Origin: Treponema sp.
Lineage (GTDB): Bacteria > Spirochaetota > Spirochaetia > Treponematales > Breznakiellaceae
DNA: 19,940 nucleotides
Reading direction: 5' to 3'
NCBI GenBank assembly: GCA_020216655.1
Contig: JAIWNU010000022.1
Span: 1-19,940 of the forward strand
The notes under the pieces were generated by a model, which saw nothing but the letters and a program-made list of their open reading frames with translations, was not told the origin of the DNA and did not search any database. The position numbers and the translations under genes were made by a program. Shown here one piece after another: positions 6,722 to 13,410 of this stretch (position 1 is the stretch's first letter; each line of letters starts with the position of its first letter).

Positions 6722-8491
6722 ATGTCTAAAACAATAAAAAAATATGCAAATCTCCGCAGAGCTCTGCATTATGTGGGAGATTCCCGGCGGCTTTTTGGTA
6801 TCGGCCTCGTTTCTATATTGGTGGTAACCATAGGGCAGCTTTCAGGGCCCCTCATTCTCCGTTCCATTATCGACGATTCAATTCCCCGGGGGGATCTGCC
6901 GGGACTTATGATCCGGGCAGGAGCATACCTAGCGATACTCCTTGTCATGGGGCTCTTAAGCTTTATGGGGATAATTACCATATCTCGGCTGGGCTTGGAA
7001 GTGGTTACCCGCATCAAATACGACGTCTTTTCCCACCTCCTTACCCTCCCCGTTTCTTATTTCGATGCCCATCCAGTGGGGGAACTTATATCCCGCACCG
7101 AAAGCGACAGCGAACGGGTGAGGGAGTTTTTTTCCCAAATCGCCGTCACCATTATCGTGAACACCCTCTTTTTCCTGGGCATGCTGGGAGTTTGCTTCCA
7201 TTTAGAGCCGCGGATTACCCTCTACCTCGCGCTCGCAACGCCAGCGGTACTCATCTTGGTCATTTTCGTATTTGATAAACTCAGGCATCTCTATGACCTC
7301 CACCGGCAGTATTATGCCCAGATTCTCGCCCGCATTACCGAGTTTATCCAGGGCTGGGACGTTCTGCGGGTCTTTAACCGAGAAGCCTGGACAATCGCAC
7401 AGGTTGATGAAAGTTCACGCAAGAGGCGGGATGTGGACGTAAAAAGCAGCATGCTCCAGTACGGCGTTATGGGGGCTCTTAATTTTTCTCTCGGTCCCCT
7501 TTTTATGGTCCTTATCATTCTCTTTTTTGTTCCCCAGGTCGTACAGGAAGCCCTGACGGTAGGGACCCTCCTTGTGTTTTTTGAATACAGCCGCCGCATT
7601 TTTGAACCACTCATGGCTATTGCCGAAAACATTCGGGGTATCCAGCAGGCCCGGGTTTCCCTAGACCGAATTTTCACTATCCTAGACCTGGAACCGGAAA
7701 CTGCAAGCAGGCTGGAGGAGCAAGATGGGGCCATCCATTTTGAACATGAAATAGAGTTCCGCCATGTCTGGTTTGCCTACAAGGGGGAAGACTGGGTCCT
7801 TAAGGATGTATCCTTTACGATAAGACGGGGAGAAACTATCGCGGTGGTAGGAGCCTCAGGCTCAGGGAAAAGCACCACCATCGGCCTTCTCTGCGGCTTT
7901 TATCGGCCCCAGCGGGGGGAAATTCTTATTGAAGGACAGAACCTTGCAGCCATAGACCTATCCCGGTGGCGGCGGAGCATCGGCCTCGTGTTGCAGGACG
8001 TATACCTTTTTCCCGGCTCAATACTGGAAAATATACGGCTCTATGACGACTCTGTCGGCGAGGAACATATTTGGCAGGCCCTGGAAGCGGTTCATGGCGC
8101 GGACTTTGTGCGGGACTTGCCCATGGGGCTCGCAAGTGAACTGCGGGAACGGGGCGGAAACATCTCAGCGGGGGAAAAACAGCTCCTTTCCTTTGCCCGG
8201 GCCCTGGCTTTTAATCCCCAGCTCATCATTCTCGATGAGGCTACCGCCAGTGTAGATGTCCGGACAGAACGGAAAATACACGAGAGCATGCAAGCATTAT
8301 TTTCAGGAAGAACCGCCCTGGTCGTGGCCCACCGGCTTTCATCAATTCAAAGCGCCGACTGTATACTCTTTTTTAAGGACGGCCAGATAGTACAACGGGG
8401 CCGGCACGAGGAATTACTCGCAAGCTTTCCGCCCTATGCGGAGCTGGTCAGACTCCAGTTCCCTAACCTGGACGAAGGAGGCGAGGGATGA
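6722..8491 (+). CDS. ABC exporter half-transporter, subunit A (canonical Walker B, degenerate signature)
   Basis: A 589-residue type IV (exporter-fold) ABC protein with six membrane helices in residues 20-310 followed by one ATPase domain. Walker A is GASGSGKST from residue 377. The signature is degenerate, reading NISAGEKQ around 480-487 instead of LSGGQ. Walker B is LIILDE with catalytic Glu506, and the switch His is H537 (VAHRLS). Its gene overlaps that of the second half-transporter by 4 nt (ATGA), so the two are surely made together as a heterodimer. Family members export drugs, lipids or peptides; the substrate here is unknown. With a canonical Glu but a poor signature, this subunit complements the partner, as in TM287/288 or TmrAB. 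No ribosome site precedes the ATG; see the promoter entry. Confidence 0.93.
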   Translation: MSKTIKKYANLRRALHYVGDSRRLFGIGLVSILVVTIGQLSGPLILRSIIDDSIPRGDLPGLMIRAGAYLAILLVMGLLSFMGIITISRLGLEVVTRIKYDVFSHLLTLPVSYFDAHPVGELISRTESDSERVREFFSQIAVTIIVNTLFFLGMLGVCFHLEPRITLYLALATPAVLILVIFVFDKLRHLYDLHRQYYAQILARITEFIQGWDVLRVFNREAWTIAQVDESSRKRRDVDVKSSMLQYGVMGALNFSLGPLFMVLIILFFVPQVVQEALTVGTLLVFFEYSRRIFEPLMAIAENIRGIQQARVSLDRIFTILDLEPETASRLEEQDGAIHFEHEIEFRHVWFAYKGEDWVLKDVSFTIRRGETIAVVGASGSGKSTTIGLLCGFYRPQRGEILIEGQNLAAIDLSRWRRSIGLVLQDVYLFPGSILENIRLYDDSVGEEHIWQALEAVHGADFVRDLPMGLASELRERGGNISAGEKQLLSFARALAFNPQLIILDEATASVDVRTERKIHESMQALFSGRTALVVAHRLSSIQSADCILFFKDGQIVQRGRHEELLASFPPYAELVRLQFPNLDEGGEG

Positions 8492-10314
8492 AAAATACAG
8501 GGCACCTTCGCTGGATCTGGAACATTTGGCGGGAACGGAAAGGCTTAATCCTCCTCCTCTTTTTCCTTACCCTCCTTTCGAGCCTTGTGGCGGTGAGTTA
8601 CCCCTATCTGACAAAGATACTCATCGATATGATCCAAAAGCTTATTGAGTCCCATCCTTCCATGGCGCAGGTAAAAAAAGAAATCCTGCGCCTTGCGGGG
8701 CTCTTTATCGCCGTCGGGATGACAGGGCTTGTGGCATCCCTTTTCCCAGGGATCCGCGGGGCGGTGAATGTCGTCTTTGAGCACCTGATCCGCATGAAGT
8801 ATTTCAGCACCGTTTTAGAAAAGGACTATCGCTTTTTTGCATCCTTTCGATCCGGTGACATTGTTACCCGGCTGACCGATGACATTTACGAATTTCCCAA
8901 ACTTGGCTGGTTCCTTTGTTCCGGTATATTCCGGGCGGTAGAATCGATCAGCAAGGTCCTTTTTTGTTTGGCCGCCATGTTTTTCCTTAATGGGAAGCTT
9001 ACCTTGCTTTCACTTATTCCACTTCCCCTCACTATTTTGGTGTTCTACATCGTACAAGACAAGATTTATGATACCTTTCGGCGAAACCAGGAGGCGATTT
9101 CAGATATTAACTCCCAGCTGGAGCTCAGTTTTTCTGGGGTACGGATTATTAAAGCCTATGCCTGTGAGCATAAATACCGGCGTTTCTTTTCCGACGCCCT
9201 GAACCGTCGGTATAAAACCGAAATGGCGGTGGTAAAACTCGGGACAGTCCTGGATATGATTTATATGTATATCGACTATATTGCCCAACTGGTGGTCGTG
9301 TTCGCCGGGGGCTATATGGCGGTACGCGGACAAATCAGCATGGGGACCTTTTATGCCTTTTACAATTACTTGGGAATGCTCATCTATCCGATATTGGATA
9401 TTCCCCAGCTCTTTGTGTCCGGCAAACGGGCCTTTGTAAACATAGACCGTCTTGAGGAGCTGGCCAGGTTTCCTGCGGCAGCTGGCGCCGAAACCGCGGC
9501 CGCTACGGCAGCTACGAGCCCTGCGAGTAAAACCGCAGCCCCCTATCCAAACCAGGTACCACAATTCGAGGGCCTCTCGCTCAAAAATGTGAGCTTCCGG
9601 TACAGCGACCGGGACTCCCTTGCTTTGCAGGGGGTAAACCTTTTGGTCCGCCGGAGCGAACGGGTCGCAATCTTGGGGGCCGTCGGCTCTGGAAAATCTA
9701 CGCTGCTCAAAGTAATAGCCGGACTCCTTCCCCCCCATGAGGGGCAAATTCTCCTTAACAATAAACCCATATCAGAATATCCGCAGACCGTGTTTTCCCG
9801 CATGATGGCCTATGTGCCCCAGGAAGCGCTGCTCTTTTCGGGTACCATACGTGATAACCTTGCCTTTGGGAGTCCCGGCCCCGGAAGCGATATTTCCCAA
9901 GAAGCATACGAAGAGGCAGTTGCCATCGCCCAGATGAAAAAGGAGATAGAAGCCTTTCCTTTACAAGATAAAACTATGTTGGGCCAGCGGGGCTTAAGCC
10001 TTTCCGGAGGTCAGAAGCAGCGGCTTGCTATTGCCCGGGCTTTGGCCCGAAAACCCCAGGTGCTGCTCTTGGACGACATTACCGCCAGTCTCGATGCAGC
10101 CAACGAAGAACTCCTCTGGCAGGCCCTGACAGAACAATATCAAAATATGACATCCCTGGTAGTCACCCATCGGCTTTCCACGCTCCAGTATGTGGACCGA
10201 ATTCTTTTCCTCGAAGATGGCATTGTACAAGCCTTCGGGAGACATGAAGAGCTCCAAGAAACCAGTCCTGCCTATCGCTCCTTTATTCAAGAGCATATGC
10301 AGGGCAAAATGTAG
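8488..10314 (+). CDS. ABC exporter half-transporter, subunit B (non-catalytic Walker B)
   Basis: A 608-residue partner of the preceding subunit: six membrane helices within about residues 15-310, then an ATPase domain. Walker A is GAVGSGKST at 397-405 and the signature is a perfect LSGGQ at 505-509. Walker B is LLLDD, with Asp530 replacing the catalytic Glu; the switch His is H561. The site formed by subunit A's Walker B and this signature is therefore catalytic. The site formed by Asp530 and subunit A's weak signature should be degenerate, which is the known plan of asymmetric heterodimeric exporters. Between the membrane and ATPase domains (about 328-352) is an Ala/Thr-rich low-complexity linker (AAAGAETAAATAATSP). 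Translation starts at the ATG overlapping the upstream stop, with GAAGGAGG just before it. Confidence 0.93.
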   Translation: MKNTGHLRWIWNIWRERKGLILLLFFLTLLSSLVAVSYPYLTKILIDMIQKLIESHPSMAQVKKEILRLAGLFIAVGMTGLVASLFPGIRGAVNVVFEHLIRMKYFSTVLEKDYRFFASFRSGDIVTRLTDDIYEFPKLGWFLCSGIFRAVESISKVLFCLAAMFFLNGKLTLLSLIPLPLTILVFYIVQDKIYDTFRRNQEAISDINSQLELSFSGVRIIKAYACEHKYRRFFSDALNRRYKTEMAVVKLGTVLDMIYMYIDYIAQLVVVFAGGYMAVRGQISMGTFYAFYNYLGMLIYPILDIPQLFVSGKRAFVNIDRLEELARFPAAAGAETAAATAATSPASKTAAPYPNQVPQFEGLSLKNVSFRYSDRDSLALQGVNLLVRRSERVAILGAVGSGKSTLLKVIAGLLPPHEGQILLNNKPISEYPQTVFSRMMAYVPQEALLFSGTIRDNLAFGSPGPGSDISQEAYEEAVAIAQMKKEIEAFPLQDKTMLGQRGLSLSGGQKQRLAIARALARKPQVLLLDDITASLDAANEELLWQALTEQYQNMTSLVVTHRLSTLQYVDRILFLEDGIVQAFGRHEELQETSPAYRSFIQEHMQGKM

Positions 10315-10330
10315 TATACTAGCAGTATAC
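10314..10330. promoter_or_regulatory. 17-bp palindrome before the flavodoxin-like gene
   Basis: GTATACT-AGC-AGTATAC is a perfect inverted repeat with 7-bp arms. It begins in the last base of the exporter stop codon and ends immediately before the GGAGG ribosome site of the next gene. Each arm contains the -10-like hexamer TATACT on one strand, but I see no matching -35. It could be an operator or a small hairpin between two cotranscribed genes. Confidence 0.45.
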
Positions 10331-10342
10331 GGAGGGCTAACT

Positions 10343-10813
10343 ATGGCAAAAGGTCTCATTGTCTTTGTAACGCGGAGCGGGAACTGCCGCCATCTCGCGG
10401 CCATGGCGGCACAGGAAACAGGGTTTCAGGTACATGAAATAGAGGATCTGGTAAACAGAAAGGGTATATTCGGCTGGCTTTACGCGGGCTTTCAAGCTAC
10501 CACGGGAGCAGCATCGCCGATACGGGAGCCTGAGATTGATCTCAGAGATGTAGATTCCATCATTTTGATATATCCAGTGTGGGCATCTTCAGTCTGTCCA
10601 CCAATTCGTACCTGGCTCAAGCGGCACCACAATGAACTTATCAATAAACAATTCGGCCTCATCGCAAGCAACCTGGGTAGCCCGGGAGAGCGGGTGCAGG
10701 CAGCCTTTGAGCGAGAATTTTTCCCCCTTAAGGCTTTTACGGTGATCAGCGAAAAAGAGGCAGAGCAGAACAAACAGGACCTTATTCGCACCTTTGTCTC
10801 CCAAATGGCATAA
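10343..10813 (+). CDS. Flavodoxin-like protein
   Basis: A 156-residue cytosolic protein with the flavodoxin fold. The N-terminal strand and phosphate-binding loop read GLIVFVTRSGNCRHLA (TRSGN corresponding to the usual T-x-T-G-N). The second FMN-binding region is YPVWASSVCPPIRTWLKR, close to the common PVWAGxPAPPVRxFL pattern. FMN binding and electron transfer or quinone/flavin reduction are inferred from the family. GGAGG lies 7 nt before the ATG at 10343. A longer reading from 10190 would overlap the exporter gene by over 100 nt and can be discounted. It follows the exporter by 28 nt and precedes the aldo/keto reductase, so a small redox group is possible. Confidence 0.85.
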   Translation: MAKGLIVFVTRSGNCRHLAAMAAQETGFQVHEIEDLVNRKGIFGWLYAGFQATTGAASPIREPEIDLRDVDSIILIYPVWASSVCPPIRTWLKRHHNELINKQFGLIASNLGSPGERVQAAFEREFFPLKAFTVISEKEAEQNKQDLIRTFVSQMA

Positions 10814-10827
10814 AATGGATTGGGCCA

Positions 10828-10857
10828 GTTGCTGAATTCTCTCGAGGACTCAGCAAC
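10828..10857 (+). other. Stem-loop upstream of the aldo/keto reductase gene
   Basis: GTTGCTGA and TCAGCAAC form a perfect 8-bp stem around a 14-nt loop that itself contains CTCGAG. It lies in the 81-nt gap between the flavodoxin and reductase genes. No T-run follows, so it is not an obvious terminator; a role in mRNA processing or as a protein site is open. Confidence 0.45.
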
Positions 10858-10894
10858 CTTAGATATTAGAACCCGTTTTAAAGGGGGAATGAGC

Positions 10895-11767
10895 ATGAAA
10901 AGCATATTACCTTTTCCGCGGAGATTGTATAAAAACGGCGATAAGCTTTCTATTATCGGGTTTGGCGGTATTGTAGTCTGCGGAGTATCGCAAAATGAAG
11001 CGGATAACTATGTGGCGGAAGCTATCGATCTAGGAATAAATTATTTTGATGTAGCCCCAAGCTATTTCGAAGGAGAGGCGGAGATTAAACTGGGTAATGC
11101 CCTGCGGCCCTGGCGCAACGGAGTCTTCTTGGCCTGCAAGACGACCCGGCGGGATGCGGCAGGAGCCCGAGAAGAGCTGGAAACATCACTGAAACGGGCC
11201 CATACGGATCACTTTGACCTGTATCAGTTCCATGCGGTGACAACCCTAGAAGAGGTGCATCGGATTCTCGGCCCCGGAGGCGCGGCGGATACTTTTATAA
11301 AGGCTAAAGAGGAGGGGCTTGTCCGCTACATCGGTTTTTCCGCCCATTCAGTAGAAGCCGCTTTTGCCCTCCTTGACCAGTTCCCGATAGATTCGGTTCT
11401 GTTCCCCTTAAATGCGGTAAGTGTGAAACAGGGCAGTTTCGGCCTCCAGATTTTAGAAAAGGCAAAAGAAAAGGGAGCCGCCCTGCTTGCCCTGAAGGCC
11501 CTGGCTTATACGCCCTGGCAGGAAGGCGAAGCCCACTCCTACAGCAAGACCTGGTACAAACCAATTGATGACCCGGCCTTACAGGATTTAGCACTTCGTT
11601 ACACTTTAAGCCAAGACATTACCGCCGCCATTCCACCTGGACACTACGAGCTGTACAAACGGGCCATAGAAATTGCGCGCCGCTTTACCCCCCTTACCAG
11701 TGAAGAAGAGGCCGCACTTGACCGGGCCATAGCAGGCCTTACACCGCTGTTCCCGATTAAGGAATAG
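10895..11767 (+). CDS. Aldo/keto reductase
   Basis: A 290-residue NAD(P)H-dependent oxidoreductase of the aldo/keto reductase superfamily, cytosolic, with a (beta/alpha)8 barrel. All four catalytic residues are visible: Asp52 and Tyr57 (NYFDVAPSYFEG), Lys82 (FLACKTTRR) and His113 (LYQFHAV). The C-terminal cofactor region is present (LSQDITAAIPPGH). There is no C-terminal Cys cluster, so this is not the iron-sulfur subclass. The likely substrates are aldehydes or sugar-like carbonyls, but the sequence does not say which. Of two in-frame ATGs (10889, 10895) the second is chosen because AGGGGGA abuts the first but is properly spaced from the second. It follows the flavodoxin-like gene after a gap holding a stem-loop. 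Confidence 0.9.
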   Translation: MKSILPFPRRLYKNGDKLSIIGFGGIVVCGVSQNEADNYVAEAIDLGINYFDVAPSYFEGEAEIKLGNALRPWRNGVFLACKTTRRDAAGAREELETSLKRAHTDHFDLYQFHAVTTLEEVHRILGPGGAADTFIKAKEEGLVRYIGFSAHSVEAAFALLDQFPIDSVLFPLNAVSVKQGSFGLQILEKAKEKGAALLALKALAYTPWQEGEAHSYSKTWYKPIDDPALQDLALRYTLSQDITAAIPPGHYELYKRAIEIARRFTPLTSEEEAALDRAIAGLTPLFPIKE

Positions 11768-11784
11768 AAATCGCGCACAACCAC

Positions 11785-11835
11785 GTTTTTACATATTTGC
11801 AGTTGTATTGACAATTTGTAAAAACAGAATAAAGT
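11785..11835 (+). promoter_or_regulatory. Promoter of the AAA/DUF4143 gene with flanking inverted repeat
   Basis: TTGACA (11808-11813) and TAAAGT (11830-11835) lie 16 nt apart. The A of the start ATG (11842) is 7 nt after the -10, where transcription would be expected to begin, and there is no Shine-Dalgarno. A perfect inverted repeat, GTTTTTACA (11785-11793) and TGTAAAAAC (11817-11825), brackets the -35 and enters the spacer. Its half-sites are centred 32 bp apart, about three helical turns, as for a protein binding one DNA face. Confidence 0.6.
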
Positions 11836-11841
11836 ATAAAT

Positions 11842-13002
11842 ATGATTCCGCGACAAGCAGCAGAAACCTTATTACGACTCAAAAAGGGCTTCCCTGTTCT
11901 TTGTGTCACTGGACCACGACAGTCGGGTAAAACAACCCTAGTCAAAGCCACTTTTCCGAACCTACCCTATCTTTCTCTTGAAGATCCTGATATTGCACGT
12001 CTCGCCCGTGAAGATCCACGGGGACTTCTTGATACATACCATGAGGGTCTTATTATTGATGAAGCCCAAACAGTACCAGAAATCTTCGCTTATTTAAAAA
12101 CTGCTATAGATTTAAATCCAAGACCGGGTATTTATGTAGTCACCGGTTCACAACAATTTCCCCTTCTAGCTCGTGTTACCGAATCATTAGCAGGTCGGGC
12201 AGCTTTTCTTACCCTCCTTCCATTTTCTGTAGCTGAACTACGGTCAGCAGGAAAACTGCCTGATGATCCATTTAAAACCATAATTAATGGATTCTATCCG
12301 CCTCTGTATGACCGGGAACTCAGTCCCTATGACTGGTATACGAACTATATTATTTCTTATGTTGAGCGGGATCTACGCTCTCTTATTAATGTCAAAGATC
12401 TTGGTCAATTCCAAACCTTTGTAAAAATGTGTGCATCCCGGATTGGTCAAATATTGAATTTGAGTGCACTTGCCCTGGACTGTGGAATATCACACAACAC
12501 AGCTCGATCATGGCTATCAGTATTAGAGACGAGCGGCATCATATATCTCTTAAAACCATATCATAATAACTTTGGAAAACGTCTCATTAAGAGTCCAAAG
12601 CTATACTTTATTGACACAGGACTTGCTGCGCGACTTCTTGGTATTAAAACAGCAGAAGAACTTTTTATACACCCTCATCGGGGAAACCTTTTTGAAAGTT
12701 ACATAATAGCAGAGTTCCTAAAAACACGTCTTTCAAATGGGTTAGATCCTGGAATTTATTTTTGGCGAGACAATATTGGAACTGAAATAGACCTCATCTT
12801 GGAAGACGGACAAGAACGTAAGGCGATCGAAATAAAATCCGGAAAAACCTTCTCTCCGGAACTTACATTAACTCTTGAAGCTTGGATTCGTTATTCAGAA
12901 GCAAAGCGGGAAGATTGCTTTCTTATATACGCCGGGGACAGGCCGTTTCAATGGAAAGGTATTACAGTAGTACCCTGGGATGCAGGAACCACTTTGTGCT
13001 AA
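11842..13002 (+). CDS. AAA-type ATPase with DUF4143 (nuclease-like) C-terminal domain
   Basis: A 386-residue protein of the widespread AAA_14/DUF4143 family. The ATPase half has Walker A GPRQSGKTT (24-32), Walker B LIIDEAQ (70-76) and the family's VVTGSQQF. The C-terminal half holds the conserved HRGNLFESYIIAEFLK segment and a PD-(D/E)XK-like core, GTEIDL (E315, D317) and IEIKSG (E330, K332), which suggests a nuclease fold, though activity is unproven for most members. These genes are often mobile and present in multiple diverged copies; their cellular role is poorly known. Codon third positions are visibly AT-richer than those of the genes to the left, consistent with lateral acquisition. 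It appears to be a single-gene unit with its own promoter, followed by a convergent tRNA gene. Confidence 0.88.
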   Translation: MIPRQAAETLLRLKKGFPVLCVTGPRQSGKTTLVKATFPNLPYLSLEDPDIARLAREDPRGLLDTYHEGLIIDEAQTVPEIFAYLKTAIDLNPRPGIYVVTGSQQFPLLARVTESLAGRAAFLTLLPFSVAELRSAGKLPDDPFKTIINGFYPPLYDRELSPYDWYTNYIISYVERDLRSLINVKDLGQFQTFVKMCASRIGQILNLSALALDCGISHNTARSWLSVLETSGIIYLLKPYHNNFGKRLIKSPKLYFIDTGLAARLLGIKTAEELFIHPHRGNLFESYIIAEFLKTRLSNGLDPGIYFWRDNIGTEIDLILEDGQERKAIEIKSGKTFSPELTLTLEAWIRYSEAKREDCFLIYAGDRPFQWKGITVVPWDAGTTLC

Positions 13003-13041
13003 GGGCTCCTTAAATCGGGCACTTTTATAAGAGCTTCATCT

Positions 13042-13094
13042 AAAAAAAGAGCGGTTGCATGCAGTTTCAGAAAAACTACATGCAACCGCTCTTT
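13042..13094 (-). terminator. Rho-independent terminator of the tRNA-Asn gene
   Basis: A perfect 16-bp stem (13046-13061 with 13079-13094, containing GAGCGGTTGCATG) is extended by an inner AGTTT/AAACT helix. On the minus strand it is followed by a run of T (complement of 13042-13048). The stem begins 4 nt after the tRNA 3' end. It may also serve the plus-strand ATPase gene, though the T-run on that side is only three. Confidence 0.85.
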
Positions 13095-13097
13095 GAG

Positions 13098-13170
13098 CTC
13101 CCCCGCCCGGGCTCGAACCAGGGACCCAGTGGTTAACAGCCACTTGCTCTGCCGACTGAGCTACAGGGGA
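13098..13170 (-). tRNA. tRNA-Asn (anticodon GTT)
   Basis: A full 73-nt cloverleaf. The acceptor arm TCCCCTG/CGGGGGA has 7 pairs (one G-U), followed by discriminator G. The D arm is GCTC/GAGC. The anticodon arm is AGTGG-CTGTTAA-CCACT, with anticodon GTT for Asn. The variable loop is GGGTC, and the T arm is CCTGG-TTCGAGC-CCGGG. The 3' CCA is not encoded and must be added by tRNA nucleotidyltransferase. Confidence 0.96.
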
Positions 13171-13197
13171 ATGTGCTAAACGCACCGTACAGTGGGC

Positions 13198-13226
13198 ACT
13201 ATATCTAAAATAAAATTTTTTGTCAA
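13198..13226 (-). promoter_or_regulatory. Near-consensus promoter of tRNA-Asn
   Basis: On the minus strand, TTGACA (13226-13221) and TATAGT (13203-13198) have a 17-nt spacer. A GC-rich stretch (GCCC) follows the -10, like the discriminators of stringently controlled stable-RNA promoters. The transcript would start about 20 nt before the mature tRNA 5' end. Confidence 0.85.
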
Positions 13227-13387
13227 TAGCGGTACTTTTAGAAATTAACAATCATACCCGTGCGCCTGTACTACTGCTTATTTACCCAATTGATGGCCCT
13301 CTTTGTAAACAAGCCCTCCCAAAAGATTAATCATCAGAATAATATTATACTTCAAAATTATTTTTTCCCAAAGAGAACAAAAAATCT

Positions 13388-13410
13388 GTTACACTCATTA
13401 TAAAATGAGT
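13388..13410 (+). promoter_or_regulatory. Extended -10 promoter and 18-bp palindrome at the kinase start
   Basis: TGTTACACT (13387-13395) fits an extended -10 (TGn plus TACACT). I see no convincing -35. Transcription would start within a few bases of the ATG at 13405, and no Shine-Dalgarno precedes it. A perfect palindrome, ACTCATT-ATAA-AATGAGT (13393-13410), runs from the -10 across the start codon. This is a plausible autoregulatory operator. Confidence 0.42.

Noticed and set aside
9100..9747. A 215-codon minus-strand open frame opposite exporter subunit B
   Set aside because: The plus strand encodes an unmistakable ABC subunit here. The antisense product has no family features and is explained by codon bias.
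10190..10342. Longer N-terminus for the flavodoxin-like protein
   Set aside because: It would overlap the exporter gene by over 100 nt; the ATG at 10343 has a strong GGAGG site and gives the family's normal N-terminus.
10814..10894. Riboswitch or T-box before the aldo/keto reductase gene
   Set aside because: Only one short stem is present in an 81-nt gap; no conserved riboswitch core or terminator is visible.
13046..13170. tRNA-linked integration site (attB/attL)
   Set aside because: No second copy of the tRNA 3' segment and no integrase gene are found in the window; the repeat next to it is the tRNA terminator.
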